Below are positions 7,807 through 15,493 of a DNA stretch of 23,206 bases, in pieces; within the stretch, counting starts at the first letter, position 1, and the number at the start of each line of letters is the position of its first letter. The notes below the pieces were generated by a model that searched no databases, was not told the DNA's origin, and saw nothing but the letters and a program-made list of their open reading frames with translations. The DNA is taken from contig DASPGR010000310.1 in NCBI GenBank assembly GCA_035620515.1, positions 1 to 23,206 on the forward strand, written 5' to 3'. The stretch comes from SG8-41 sp035620515. GTDB taxonomy: Bacteria > Pseudomonadota > Gammaproteobacteria > Burkholderiales > SG8-41. The translations under genes were made by a program, and so were the position numbers.

Positions 7807-7835
7807 AAATTACGCTGACCGTGCGAGCTTGTCAA
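7807..7835 (-). promoter_or_regulatory. Sigma70 promoter of the metZ transcript
   Basis: A perfect TTGACA -35 (7835-7830) is separated by 17 bases from TAATTT (7812-7807). Transcription would begin near 7800, exactly at the first base of the P1 stem of the riboswitch, which supports both assignments. Confidence 0.78.
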
Positions 7836-7916
7836 GAAGCGGGAGGGGAGAAAGGCAGGAGGAACGCGGGGCGAAACCCGTGTGTGCGTCAGGGCAGCGG
7901 CGCCTCTCGCCTGAAT

Positions 7917-9452
7917 TCAGTCAACGAGCTCGAGCCCAAGATCGAGATCGAGCTGCGTTGCTGCCGCCGAGGCCATTTCCATCATCTTGGCGCCCTCACG
8001 GCGCCTCGCTTCGACGCCCGCGAGGTATTCCTGCGTGACATCGCCGGTGATGTACATCCCCGAGAAGCACGAATCCTCGAAATTGGTGACTTTCGGGTTG
8101 ACGCTCTGCACGTCCCGCCGCAGGGCATCGAGGTCCTGGTAGATCAGCTCATCGCAGCCGATCTCCCGCGCGATCTCCGGCTCCGTGCGCCCGGCTGCAA
8201 TCAACTCCTCGCGGGTGGGCATGTCGATACCGTAGACGTTGGGGAAGCGCACCGGCGGCGCGGCCGATGCAAAGAACACCTTGCGTGCGCCGGACTCGCG
8301 GGCCATCTGCACGATCTCGCGACTCGTGTTGCCGCGCACAACGGAATCGTCCACCAGCAGCACGTTCTTGCCGCGGAATTCCATCGCAATCGAGTTGAGC
8401 TTCTGCCTGACGGATCGGCGGCGGATCGCCTGCCCGGGCATGATGAAGGTGCGCCCGATATAACGATTCTTGATGAAGCCTTCGCGGTACGGGAGGTTCA
8501 GCTGCTTTGAAAGCTGCATGGCCGCAGGCCGGCTCGAATCGGGGATCGGAATCACCACATCGATATCGAGATGGCGATACCTGCGGCGAATCTTCTCCCC
8601 CAGGCTCTCGCCCATCCGCAGCCGCGTCTCGTAGACCGAGATCCCGTCGATGACGGAATCGGGCCGGGCGAGATAGACGAACTCGAATATGCAGGGATTG
8701 AGCGAGACGGTGGCGGCGCACTGCCGGCTGTAGAAGTTGCCTTCCTGGTCGATGAAGATCGCCTCGCCGGGGGCCACATCGCGCACCACCTCAAAACCCA
8801 GCGCATCGAGCGCAACACTCTCCGAGGCGACCATGTACTCGAAGCCGCCCTCGGTCTCCGCGCGCCCGAACACAAGAGGCCGGATGCCGTAGGGGTCGCG
8901 GAAGGCAAGCAAGCCGTAGCCCGCGATCATCGCGACGACCGCGTAGGCGCCCCGGCAACGCCGGTAAACGCCCGACACCGCCGCGAATATCGTGGAGGGA
9001 TCGAGCTTGTAGTTGGTCGCGGTCTCCTGCAGCTCATGTGCCAGCACGTTGAGCAGCACCTCGGAGTCGGAATTTGTGTTGACGTGCCGCAGGTCCTGCC
9101 GGAAGAGATCGTTCTTGAGCTGCTCGGTATTGGTCAGGTTGCCGTTATGCCCGAGCACGATTCCAAAAGGGGAATTCACGTAGAAGGGCTGCGACTCCGC
9201 CGCCGACCATGCCGAACCCGCGGTGGGATAGCGCGTATGCGCGATGCCGGCGAATCCGATCAAGGTGCGCATGTTGCGCGTGCGGAACACGTCTCGCACC
9301 ATGCCCGGACCCTTGTGCATGTGGAAGGTGGCGCCCTGGGCCGTCACGATGCCGGCGGCATCCTGCCCCCTGTGCTGCAGCACCAGCAGCCCGTCGTAGA
9401 GCAGCTGGTTGACCGGGTTATCCCGGGTCACAACGCCCACTATCCCGCACAT
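7917..9452 (-). CDS. purF: Amidophosphoribosyltransferase (first step of purine synthesis)
   Basis: PurF transfers the amide nitrogen of glutamine to PRPP, making phosphoribosylamine and committing carbon to purines. The 511-residue product has the expected length. The class II glutamine amidotransferase domain starts MCGIVGVV, with C2 as nucleophile once Met is removed, and shows LQHRGQDAAGI, IAHTRYPTAG and GHNGNLTN. The C-terminal phosphoribosyltransferase half carries the PRPP-binding loop LLVDDSVVRGNTSREIV, and the CFSGMYITGD segment lies near the end. It lies nine bases after the cvpA stop codon, the standard cvpA-purF pairing. It is the last gene of the truA-purF run; about 80 non-coding bases separate its stop codon from the metZ promoter and hold no recognisable terminator of their own. 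Confidence 0.98.
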   Translation of the reverse strand: MCGIVGVVTRDNPVNQLLYDGLLVLQHRGQDAAGIVTAQGATFHMHKGPGMVRDVFRTRNMRTLIGFAGIAHTRYPTAGSAWSAAESQPFYVNSPFGIVLGHNGNLTNTEQLKNDLFRQDLRHVNTNSDSEVLLNVLAHELQETATNYKLDPSTIFAAVSGVYRRCRGAYAVVAMIAGYGLLAFRDPYGIRPLVFGRAETEGGFEYMVASESVALDALGFEVVRDVAPGEAIFIDQEGNFYSRQCAATVSLNPCIFEFVYLARPDSVIDGISVYETRLRMGESLGEKIRRRYRHLDIDVVIPIPDSSRPAAMQLSKQLNLPYREGFIKNRYIGRTFIMPGQAIRRRSVRQKLNSIAMEFRGKNVLLVDDSVVRGNTSREIVQMARESGARKVFFASAAPPVRFPNVYGIDMPTREELIAAGRTEPEIAREIGCDELIYQDLDALRRDVQSVNPKVTNFEDSCFSGMYITGDVTQEYLAGVEARRREGAKMMEMASAAATQLDLDLGLELVD

Positions 9453-9461
9453 TGCCTGCCC

Positions 9462-9953
9462 TCAGTTGTAGGTAATGCGTTGCGACAGCCCGCCGGGAAG
9501 CCAGAGCTTGACCCGGCCCGCGAAAGACTCGAGCGGCTTGCTCAACGCCGCCTCCCGCCATACCGGCTGCTTGGGCAATGACGTCAAGCCTGCAAGCAGC
9601 ACCAGAACCAGGACCACCAGCATTCCCCTGGCCAGCCCGAAGACGCCACCCAGGACGCGGTCCTCGACGCCCAGACCGACGCTTTTTACCAGCCTGGAAG
9701 CGAACATGGCAAGCAGGCTCATCGTGAGCAGCACCACCACGAATGCCGCGCCGAACCCGACCAGCAGGCGCACCTCCACGTTCGAGATCTCGTCCGGCAG
9801 CAGCGTCGCCAGCGGGCCGGCGCAGAAGTTCGCTGCAAGAAACGCCACGACCCAGGCGAGCAGCGCAAGCACTTCCCGGACGAGGCCGCGGATCACGCTG
9901 AGCACCAATGAGAGTCCGATGATCGCGATCACGACGTAGTCGAACACGGTCAT
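9462..9953 (-). CDS. cvpA: CvpA family inner-membrane protein
   Basis: CvpA is a small inner-membrane protein first named for colicin V production and later tied to envelope stress and purF expression; its molecular role remains unclear. The 163 residues show about four hydrophobic segments: roughly 5-20 (VVIAIIGLSLVLSV), 28-52, 63-87 and 105-125, ending in a short cytoplasmic or periplasmic tail. The N-terminal pattern FDYVVIAIIGLSLVLSVIRGLVREVL is typical of the family. Its ATG overlaps the dedD stop codon by four bases (ATGA at 9950-9953), and purF follows nine bases later, so it sits inside a co-translated chain. Confidence 0.95.
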   Translation of the reverse strand: MTVFDYVVIAIIGLSLVLSVIRGLVREVLALLAWVVAFLAANFCAGPLATLLPDEISNVEVRLLVGFGAAFVVVLLTMSLLAMFASRLVKSVGLGVEDRVLGGVFGLARGMLVVLVLVLLAGLTSLPKQPVWREAALSKPLESFAGRVKLWLPGGLSQRITYN

Positions 9954-10540
9954 TTCGTCGTAATGTTTCCGCTCAACCCGATCGCCTTCAACTGCTGCTG
10001 CGCCTTCTCTGCCGACTTGCGGTCCGCGAAAGGTCCCGCGCGAACACGGGTCACATCTCCCTTCACCGTCTTGACCACTTCGGTATAGGAATTGATGCCC
10101 GCCGCCGTGATCTTGTCCCGCAGCTCATTCGCCTTGTCGGCGTCGGCGAGCGCGATGACCTGGATCACGTACTGTCCGCTGTCGGGCTTGGGCGATGGCG
10201 GAGCAGCGGGTTTGGCGGGTGCGGCCTTTGCGGTTTTCTCGGGCGCCGGCGTTGGAGCCGGTGCGGCGGGCGGGGCTTTGGGCTCCGGTTTCGCCTCGGC
10301 AGCGCGTGTCGGCGGCGCAGCCTTGGGGGCGGGAGGCTCGGGCGCAAGCTTGGGAGAAAAAGCGCTGGCGTCGGGAGACGGGATCCTCACCGAGACTTCT
10401 TCCCCGGTCGGCCTGGGCTCAGGGTCGAGCACCATCGGCAGCACCACGACCATGGCCGTGACCAGCACGATGGCGCCAATCAGTCGCCGCCGTGCTCGCC
10501 GCTTGAGCTGTCGTTCTTCGTCGCTAATCGTTCGCGCCAT
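9950..10540 (-). CDS. dedD: SPOR-domain membrane protein (DedD type)
   Basis: DedD-type proteins are bitopic inner-membrane proteins whose SPOR domain binds denuded glycan at the division septum. The 196 residues have the usual order: a basic cytoplasmic start (RQLKRRARRR), one membrane segment at about 20-38 (LIGAIVLVTAMVVVLPMVL), a long Pro/Ala/Lys-rich spacer at about 65-121, and a SPOR domain at about 122-196. The SPOR domain begins SGQYVIQVIALADADKANEL and includes TRVRAGPFADRKSAEKA. GGGAG lies just before the ATG. The gap from the folC stop is 56 bases, and the stop codon overlaps cvpA. The folC-dedD-cvpA-purF order is the classic one, which supports the name. Confidence 0.93.
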   Translation of the reverse strand: MARTISDEERQLKRRARRRLIGAIVLVTAMVVVLPMVLDPEPRPTGEEVSVRIPSPDASAFSPKLAPEPPAPKAAPPTRAAEAKPEPKAPPAAPAPTPAPEKTAKAAPAKPAAPPSPKPDSGQYVIQVIALADADKANELRDKITAAGINSYTEVVKTVKGDVTRVRAGPFADRKSAEKAQQQLKAIGLSGNITTK

Positions 10541-10596
10541 CTGCTCCCGTCAACGCGGCCACCACCGCGATCATGGCTCACCATTCGATGAGGGCT

Positions 10597-11889
10597 CTAA
10601 CCCGGGGTCCGTGCCATGCGCCGGCGATCGAGCAGGGGCACGACCGAAGCCACAGTGTAGAACGATCCGAACACGAGAATTCTATCATCTTCGACCGCCC
10701 TATCACACGCTTGCGCGTACGCGTCGGCCACGTTCGTGCAGCGCGTGAAGGCCGTTATGCCCGCCCTGGCAAGCGCGCGTTCGATCTCCGCGACATCCGC
10801 GCCGCGCGGCGCATCAAGGCCGGCGATGTACCAGTGCGAGATCGCCGGCGCGACGGCTGAGGCCACGCCCGAAATGTCCTTGTCACCAAGCATCGCGAAA
10901 ACGCAGAACGTGCGTCCGGAACACTTCATTGCCGCAAGATTCGCCGCCAGGGCGCGGGCCGCATGAGGGTTGTGAGCCACGTCGAGCACGGTGGCCGGAC
11001 GCCCCGGGACGACCTGGAACCGGCCCGCTATCTCGGCCTGCAGCAGTCCCTGCCGAATGTCATTCACTGCAATGGGCAGCCTGTCCCGCATGCACTCGAG
11101 CGCGGTGATCGCCGCGGCTGCGTTCTCCAGCTGGCACGCTCCCCGCAGCAGCGGATGCGGCAACGCGCCGCGCGCGCCGCGAGGTCCCCAGTACTGCCAA
11201 TGCTGGCCCTGCACTCTGCTGCCGAAGTCGCGCCCGATGCGCAGCAGTCCTGCACCGATATCCTCAGCGTGCCGGATGAGGCTCACGGGAGGGTTCGGAT
11301 CCGAACAGACTGCCGGCCTCCCGGCGCGGAAGATGCCCGCCTTCTCGCGACCGATCGCTTCGCGATCGGCCCCGAGATAGTCGACATGGTCAATATCGAC
11401 GGCCGTCACGACCGCGCAATCGGCATCAAATGCATTGACGGCGTCGAGGCGCCCGCCCAGCCCGACCTCCAGGACTGCAACATCCACGACCGCCTCGCCG
11501 AAGAGCAGGACAGCGGCGAGCGTGCCGAACTCGAAATAGGTCAGTTGGGTGTCGCCACGCGCCCTCTCCACCGCGGAGAATGCTTTTGCGAGGGCCGTAT
11601 CGCTTGCCTCAACGCGCCCGATTCGCACCCGCTCGTTGTAGCGCAGGAGGTGAGGCGAGGTATAGCATCCGACGCGATATCCGGCCTGATTCAGAATCGA
11701 CTCCAGCATCGCGCAGGTGGAACCTTTCCCGTTGGTGCCGCCTACCGTGATCACGGGAAAGGTCGGCTCGAGGGCGAGCCGCGCCTTGACCGTGCCGACC
11801 CGATCGAGCCCGAGCGCGATGCTCGCCGGGTGTACGCGCTCGATGTGCGCAAGCCATTGCGCCAGTGTTTCCGGTTCCGGATTCAACAA
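10597..11889 (-). CDS. folC: Bifunctional dihydrofolate synthase / folylpolyglutamate synthase
   Basis: FolC adds glutamate to dihydropteroate and extends the polyglutamate tail of folates, using ATP, in the cytosol. The 430-residue product has the Mur-ligase fold: the P-loop VGGTNGKGSTCAM near residues 48-60, SPHLLRYNERVRI, the LEVGLGGRLDAVN segment, DIDHVDYLG, REKAGIFR and the C-terminal LDVAHNPHAARAL. The start is a TTG at 11889, four bases after the accD stop codon; it was chosen because the following residues (ETLAQWLAHIERVHP) match the family's N-terminus and no nearer ATG fits. Weak initiation at TTG may depend on coupling with accD. Confidence 0.96.
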   Translation of the reverse strand: MLNPEPETLAQWLAHIERVHPASIALGLDRVGTVKARLALEPTFPVITVGGTNGKGSTCAMLESILNQAGYRVGCYTSPHLLRYNERVRIGRVEASDTALAKAFSAVERARGDTQLTYFEFGTLAAVLLFGEAVVDVAVLEVGLGGRLDAVNAFDADCAVVTAVDIDHVDYLGADREAIGREKAGIFRAGRPAVCSDPNPPVSLIRHAEDIGAGLLRIGRDFGSRVQGQHWQYWGPRGARGALPHPLLRGACQLENAAAAITALECMRDRLPIAVNDIRQGLLQAEIAGRFQVVPGRPATVLDVAHNPHAARALAANLAAMKCSGRTFCVFAMLGDKDISGVASAVAPAISHWYIAGLDAPRGADVAEIERALARAGITAFTRCTNVADAYAQACDRAVEDDRILVFGSFYTVASVVPLLDRRRMARTPG

Positions 11890-11893
11890 CGGT

Positions 11894-12760
11894 TCAGGCC
11901 GCGGGGGGAAGCTTCAGCAGGAGCGTGATCACGCTCGCAAGCTTGTCGCGCAGTTCGCGGCGGTCCACGATCATGTCGATCGCGCCGTGCTGGAGCAGGA
12001 ACTCGGAGCGCTGAAAACCTTCGGGCAGCGTCTCGCGCACGGTCTGCTCGATGACCCGCGGTCCGGCGAACCCGATCAGCGCGCCCGGCTCCGCTATGAC
12101 GATGTCCCCGATCATGGCAAAGCTCGCCGATACCCCGCCCATGGTGGGATCGGTCAGCACGGTCACGAAGGGCAGGCGCTCCTGGCCGAGCTGGGTGACG
12201 GCCGCGCAGGTTTTCGACATCTGCATCAGCGAGAAGAGCCCCTCCTGCATGCGCGCCCCGCCGCTGGCGGTGACGCAGATGTAGGGCAGGCGCTGTTCCA
12301 GGCAAACCTGCACTCCGCGAACGAACCGCTCTCCGACGACCGAGCCCATCGATCCCCCGAGAAACTCGAACTCGAACGCGGCAGCGACCACCGGAATGGT
12401 CTTGACGCTCCCCTGCATGACGACAAGCGCGTCTTCCTCGGATGTTTCCCGCCGCGCCTCCTCCAGGCGTTCCGTGTAGCGCCGGCTGTCCTTGAACTTC
12501 AAGCTGTCCACCGGCAGCACTTCGGCGCCCACCTCGTATCGCCCTTCGCGGTCGAGCAGCAGATCGAGCCGCTCGCGCGCCGAGATGCGATTGTGATGCG
12601 CGCACTTCGGGCACACGTACAGGTTCTTCTCGAGGTCCGCACGGTAGAGCACCGCCTCGCACGCCTCGCACTTGCTCCACAGCCCCTCCGGAACCATCTT
12701 CCTGGGGCTGCCCGCCTCGCGCTTGATCTTCGGCGGCAGCAGTCGTTGCAGCCAGCTCAT
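11894..12760 (-). CDS. accD: Acetyl-CoA carboxylase carboxyltransferase subunit beta
   Basis: AccD pairs with AccA to move the carboxyl group from carboxybiotin to acetyl-CoA, forming malonyl-CoA for fatty acids. The 288 residues include the N-terminal zinc ribbon with C31, C34, C50 and C53 (KCEAC and VCPKC), followed by the crotonase-like carboxyltransferase domain with YICVTASGGARMQEG and LTDPTMGGVSASFAM. The ATG overlaps the trpA stop codon by four bases (ATGA at 12757-12760), so the two are coupled, and folC follows four bases after the stop. The lack of accA nearby is normal for proteobacteria. Confidence 0.98.
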   Translation of the reverse strand: MSWLQRLLPPKIKREAGSPRKMVPEGLWSKCEACEAVLYRADLEKNLYVCPKCAHHNRISARERLDLLLDREGRYEVGAEVLPVDSLKFKDSRRYTERLEEARRETSEEDALVVMQGSVKTIPVVAAAFEFEFLGGSMGSVVGERFVRGVQVCLEQRLPYICVTASGGARMQEGLFSLMQMSKTCAAVTQLGQERLPFVTVLTDPTMGGVSASFAMIGDIVIAEPGALIGFAGPRVIEQTVRETLPEGFQRSEFLLQHGAIDMIVDRRELRDKLASVITLLLKLPPAA

Positions 12761-13575
12761 GCCGTGGCCCTCGCCCTGGGCTGGTCCATGGCTGCTCGAA
12801 TGCCGGACAACAGGGCCTTGACCTTCGGGATGAGATCACCCGTTCCGGCGCTCTCGATCTCCTGCACGAGCCGGCTGCCGATGATGACGGCATCGGCGAT
12901 CTCCGCCACGGCTCGCGCGGTGGCGGCGTCGCGTATGCCAAAGCCGACGCCGACCGGCAGTGCCGACACCTGCTGAATGTGCCTGACGCGCGCGGCAACG
13001 TCATCGAGATCAATGTGCGATGCGCCGGTGACGCCGCGCAAGGAAACGTAATAGAGGTACCCCCGCGCAAGGCGAGCCACTTCCTGCAGGCGCGCCTCGG
13101 TCGTCGTCGGCGAGAGCAGAAAAATGGTGTCGATCGCGCCGCCATCGAGGAGCTCGACGAGTTGCCGGGCTTCTGACGGCGGATAGTCGACTACGAGGAC
13201 GCCATCGACGCCCGCCGCTTTTGCCGAGTTGGCAAAGCGTTCCAGGCCCATCGCTTCGATCGGATTCGCGTAGCCCATGAGGACCACCGGCGTTACGGCG
13301 TTCGTCGCACGAAAATCTCGAACGAAGCCAAGGACGTCCTTCAACGACACGCCCTGCTTGAGTGCCCGCTCGCTCGAGCGCTGAACGACAGGCCCGTCCG
13401 CCATGGGATCGGAAAACGGAACTCCCAGCTCGATTACGTCCGCGCCGCTTTCGACCAGCGCGTGCATCAGCACGACCGTGATCTTCGGCCCGGGATCACC
13501 CGCCGTGATGAACGGGATCAGCGCCTTCTTGCCCTGCTTCTTCAGCGCCTGGAACGTGGACGCGATGCGCGACAT
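12757..13575 (-). CDS. trpA: Tryptophan synthase alpha subunit
   Basis: TrpA cleaves indole-3-glycerol phosphate and channels indole to TrpB. The 272 residues form a TIM barrel starting MSRIASTFQALKKQGKKAL. Catalytic residues sit in the expected segments: the Glu in VIELGVPFSDPMADGPV and the Asp in VLVVDYPPSEA, plus VGVGFGIRDAATAR and VIIGSRLVQEIE near the end for phosphate binding. The open frame continues upstream to 13677, but the family's N-terminus begins at the ATG at 13575; the upstream extension is translated repeat DNA. The gene is separated from trpB by 108 bases carrying short tandem repeats, unusual in this otherwise tightly packed run. It overlaps accD by four bases. Confidence 0.97.
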   Translation of the reverse strand: MSRIASTFQALKKQGKKALIPFITAGDPGPKITVVLMHALVESGADVIELGVPFSDPMADGPVVQRSSERALKQGVSLKDVLGFVRDFRATNAVTPVVLMGYANPIEAMGLERFANSAKAAGVDGVLVVDYPPSEARQLVELLDGGAIDTIFLLSPTTTEARLQEVARLARGYLYYVSLRGVTGASHIDLDDVAARVRHIQQVSALPVGVGFGIRDAATARAVAEIADAVIIGSRLVQEIESAGTGDLIPKVKALLSGIRAAMDQPRARATA

Positions 13576-13587
13576 GTCAACGGCAGT

Positions 13588-13615
13588 GATGAGTGATGGG
13601 TGATGGGTGATGGGT
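13588..13615. repeat. Four-unit heptamer tandem repeat between trpB and trpA
   Basis: Four consecutive seven-base units, GATGAGT then GATGGGT three times, lie 13-40 bases before the trpA start codon. On the coding strand they read ACCCATC units. Their position overlaps where a ribosome site would be expected to begin. Confidence 0.9.
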
Positions 13616-13656
13616 AAAATCACGGGCGGACCCGATCGCGTGCACGAATCCGCCGC

Positions 13657-13679
13657 TTTGCACTCCGCGTTTTGCACTC
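13657..13679. repeat. Direct repeat TTTGCACTC in the trpB-trpA gap
   Basis: TTTGCACTC occurs at 13657-13665 and again at 13671-13679, just after the trpB stop codon. A GGCGGA/TCCGCC inverted repeat with an 18-base loop lies beside it at 13625-13654. Neither looks like a terminator. Confidence 0.7.
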
Positions 13680-13683
13680 ATCG

Positions 13684-14883
13684 CTAGATCTTGATGCCGG
13701 AGAGCTCGGCGACGGTATGCATGTCCTTGTCGCCACGGCCGGAGAGATTGATGAGCAGGATCTGCTCCTTCTTCATACGCGGCGCAATCTTCGCCGCGTA
13801 CGCAAGCGCGTGCGCGGATTCAAGGGCGGGGATGATTCCCTCCAGACGGCAAAGGTCGTGAAACGCTTGCACCGCGTCCTCGTCCGTGACCGCGACGTAC
13901 TCGGCGCGTCCGCTCTCCTTCAACCACGCGTGCTCCGGCCCGACTCCCGGGTAATCGAGCCCCGCGGACACCGAATGGGTCTCGAGGATCTGGCCATTCT
14001 CGTCCTGCAGCAGATAGGTGCGGTTGCCGTGCAATACCCCCGGCTTGCCAGTACAGAGCGTTGCGGCATGTTTGCCGCTTTCGAGCCCGTGGCCGGCTGC
14101 CTCCACTCCGATCAGGCGCACGGCCTCGTCCGGAATGTAGGGGTAGAAGATTCCCATCGCGTTCGAGCCGCCGCCAACGCATGCGAGGATGGCGTCGGGC
14201 TGGCGCCCGGCAAGCTCCAGCATCTGCTCCTGCGCCTCGCGCCCGATCACGCACTGGAAATCGCGCACCATCATCGGATACGGATGGGGGCCGGCAACCG
14301 TTCCGATGATGTAGAACGTGTTCTCGACGTTGGTGACCCAGTCGCGCATCGCTTCGTTCAGAGCGTCCTTGAGCGTCTTCGATCCGCTCTCCACCGGGAC
14401 GACCGACGCGCCCAGAAGCTTCATGCGGTAGACGTTCTGGACCTGGCGCTTCACGTCCTCGACGCCCATGTAGACAACGCACTCCATTCCGTAGCGCGCC
14501 GCAATCGTGGCGGCGGCCACGCCGTGCATGCCCGCCCCGGTCTCGGCGATGACGCGCGGCTTTCCCATGCGGCGCGCGAGCAGCGCCTGGCCGATGACGT
14601 TGTTGATCTTGTGCGCACCCGTATGATTGAGATCCTCGCGCTTCAGGTAAACCTGCGCCCCGCCAAAATGCTCCGACCAGCGCCGCGCGTGGTAGACCGG
14701 GCTTGGCCGGCCTACGTAATGCTTGAGTTCGTACGCAAACTCGGCGAGGAACTCGGGGTCCTTCTGATAGCGGGCGTAGGCGGCGGTCAACTGATCAAGG
14801 GCCTGGATCAGTGTTTCGGCCACGAAGGTCCCGCCGAACCTGCCGAAGTGGCCGCTGCGGTCAGGCAGGTCATACATCTGCAT
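13684..14883 (-). CDS. trpB: Tryptophan synthase beta subunit
   Basis: TrpB condenses indole and serine to tryptophan with PLP. The 399-residue product has the standard N-terminus FGRFGGTFVAETL, the PLP lysine in HTGAHKINN near residue 93, ETGAGMHGVA, the phosphate-binding CVGGGSNAMG and the C-terminal SGRGDKDM. The ATG at 14883 was chosen because AAGGGGG ends six bases upstream; GTG at 14886 and ATG at 14877 are alternatives. The start lies inside the end of trpF (14-base overlap), so the two should be coupled. Together with trpF upstream and trpA downstream it forms the last three steps of the pathway apart from TrpC; trpE, trpG, trpD and trpC must be elsewhere. Confidence 0.98.
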   Translation of the reverse strand: MQMYDLPDRSGHFGRFGGTFVAETLIQALDQLTAAYARYQKDPEFLAEFAYELKHYVGRPSPVYHARRWSEHFGGAQVYLKREDLNHTGAHKINNVIGQALLARRMGKPRVIAETGAGMHGVAAATIAARYGMECVVYMGVEDVKRQVQNVYRMKLLGASVVPVESGSKTLKDALNEAMRDWVTNVENTFYIIGTVAGPHPYPMMVRDFQCVIGREAQEQMLELAGRQPDAILACVGGGSNAMGIFYPYIPDEAVRLIGVEAAGHGLESGKHAATLCTGKPGVLHGNRTYLLQDENGQILETHSVSAGLDYPGVGPEHAWLKESGRAEYVAVTDEDAVQAFHDLCRLEGIIPALESAHALAYAAKIAPRMKKEQILLINLSGRGDKDMHTVAELSGIKI

Positions 14884-15493
14884 CACGCACCCCCTTCATG
14901 AACGCGGCGATCTTCGAAGCATCCTTGATGCCCCTGGTGGACTCGACGCCGCTCGATACGTCCACGGCGAGCGGACGCACGCGGCGCACGGCCTCCGTGA
15001 CGTTTTCGGCGGTCAGCCCGCCGGACAGTATGACCGGCAACGCCAGGTCGCGCGGGATGAGATTCCAGTCAAATGTGACGCCGCTGCCGCCTTGCAGCCC
15101 CTCGACAAAAGCGTCGAGGAGGAGCGCCTGCGCATCGCGGTAATCCCGTGCGTATTGTAGCAAATCCACTCCCGGACCCACGCGCACCGCCTTCACGAAC
15201 GGCCGCCCAAACTGCCGGCAGAACCCGGGCGTCTCCTCCCCGTGAAACTGCAGGAGCTCGACCGGCGCTTCCGCGAGCACGGAACGCACCTCCGCTGCGC
15301 TTGCATTCACGAACAGCCCGACGCTGGTAACAAACGACGGGATCGCCCTGATGATCTCCCCCGCTCTAGCGGGCGTCACGTGACGGGGACTTCCCGCGTA
15401 GAAGACGAGACCGATCGCGTGGGCGCCGGCGCGCGCGGCTACGAGCCCGTCCTCGAGCCGGGTAATGCCGCAGATCTTGACCAGTGTTGTCAT
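14870..15493 (-). CDS. trpF: Phosphoribosylanthranilate isomerase
   Basis: TrpF carries out the Amadori rearrangement of phosphoribosylanthranilate in tryptophan synthesis. The 207-residue TIM barrel begins MTTLVKICGITRLEDGLVA, with the catalytic Cys in KICGITR. It then shows GLVFYAGSPRHV, LLQFHGEETPGFC and the phosphate-binding ILSGGLTAENV and VDVSSGVES. The start was set at the ATG at 15493 rather than the upstream ATG at 15511 because the family starts there and because this ATG overlaps the truA stop codon by four bases. Its end overlaps the trpB start. Confidence 0.97.
   Translation of the reverse strand: MTTLVKICGITRLEDGLVAARAGAHAIGLVFYAGSPRHVTPARAGEIIRAIPSFVTSVGLFVNASAAEVRSVLAEAPVELLQFHGEETPGFCRQFGRPFVKAVRVGPGVDLLQYARDYRDAQALLLDAFVEGLQGGSGVTFDWNLIPRDLALPVILSGGLTAENVTEAVRRVRPLAVDVSSGVESTRGIKDASKIAAFMKGVRDADV

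Noticed and set aside
8571..9581. A 336-codon plus-strand open frame opposite purF and cvpA
   Set aside because: It is antisense to two motif-complete genes and shows no domain.
13576..13677. Upstream extension of trpA by 34 codons
   Set aside because: The extension is translated repeat DNA; the family starts at MSRIASTF and no ribosome site supports the upstream ATG.
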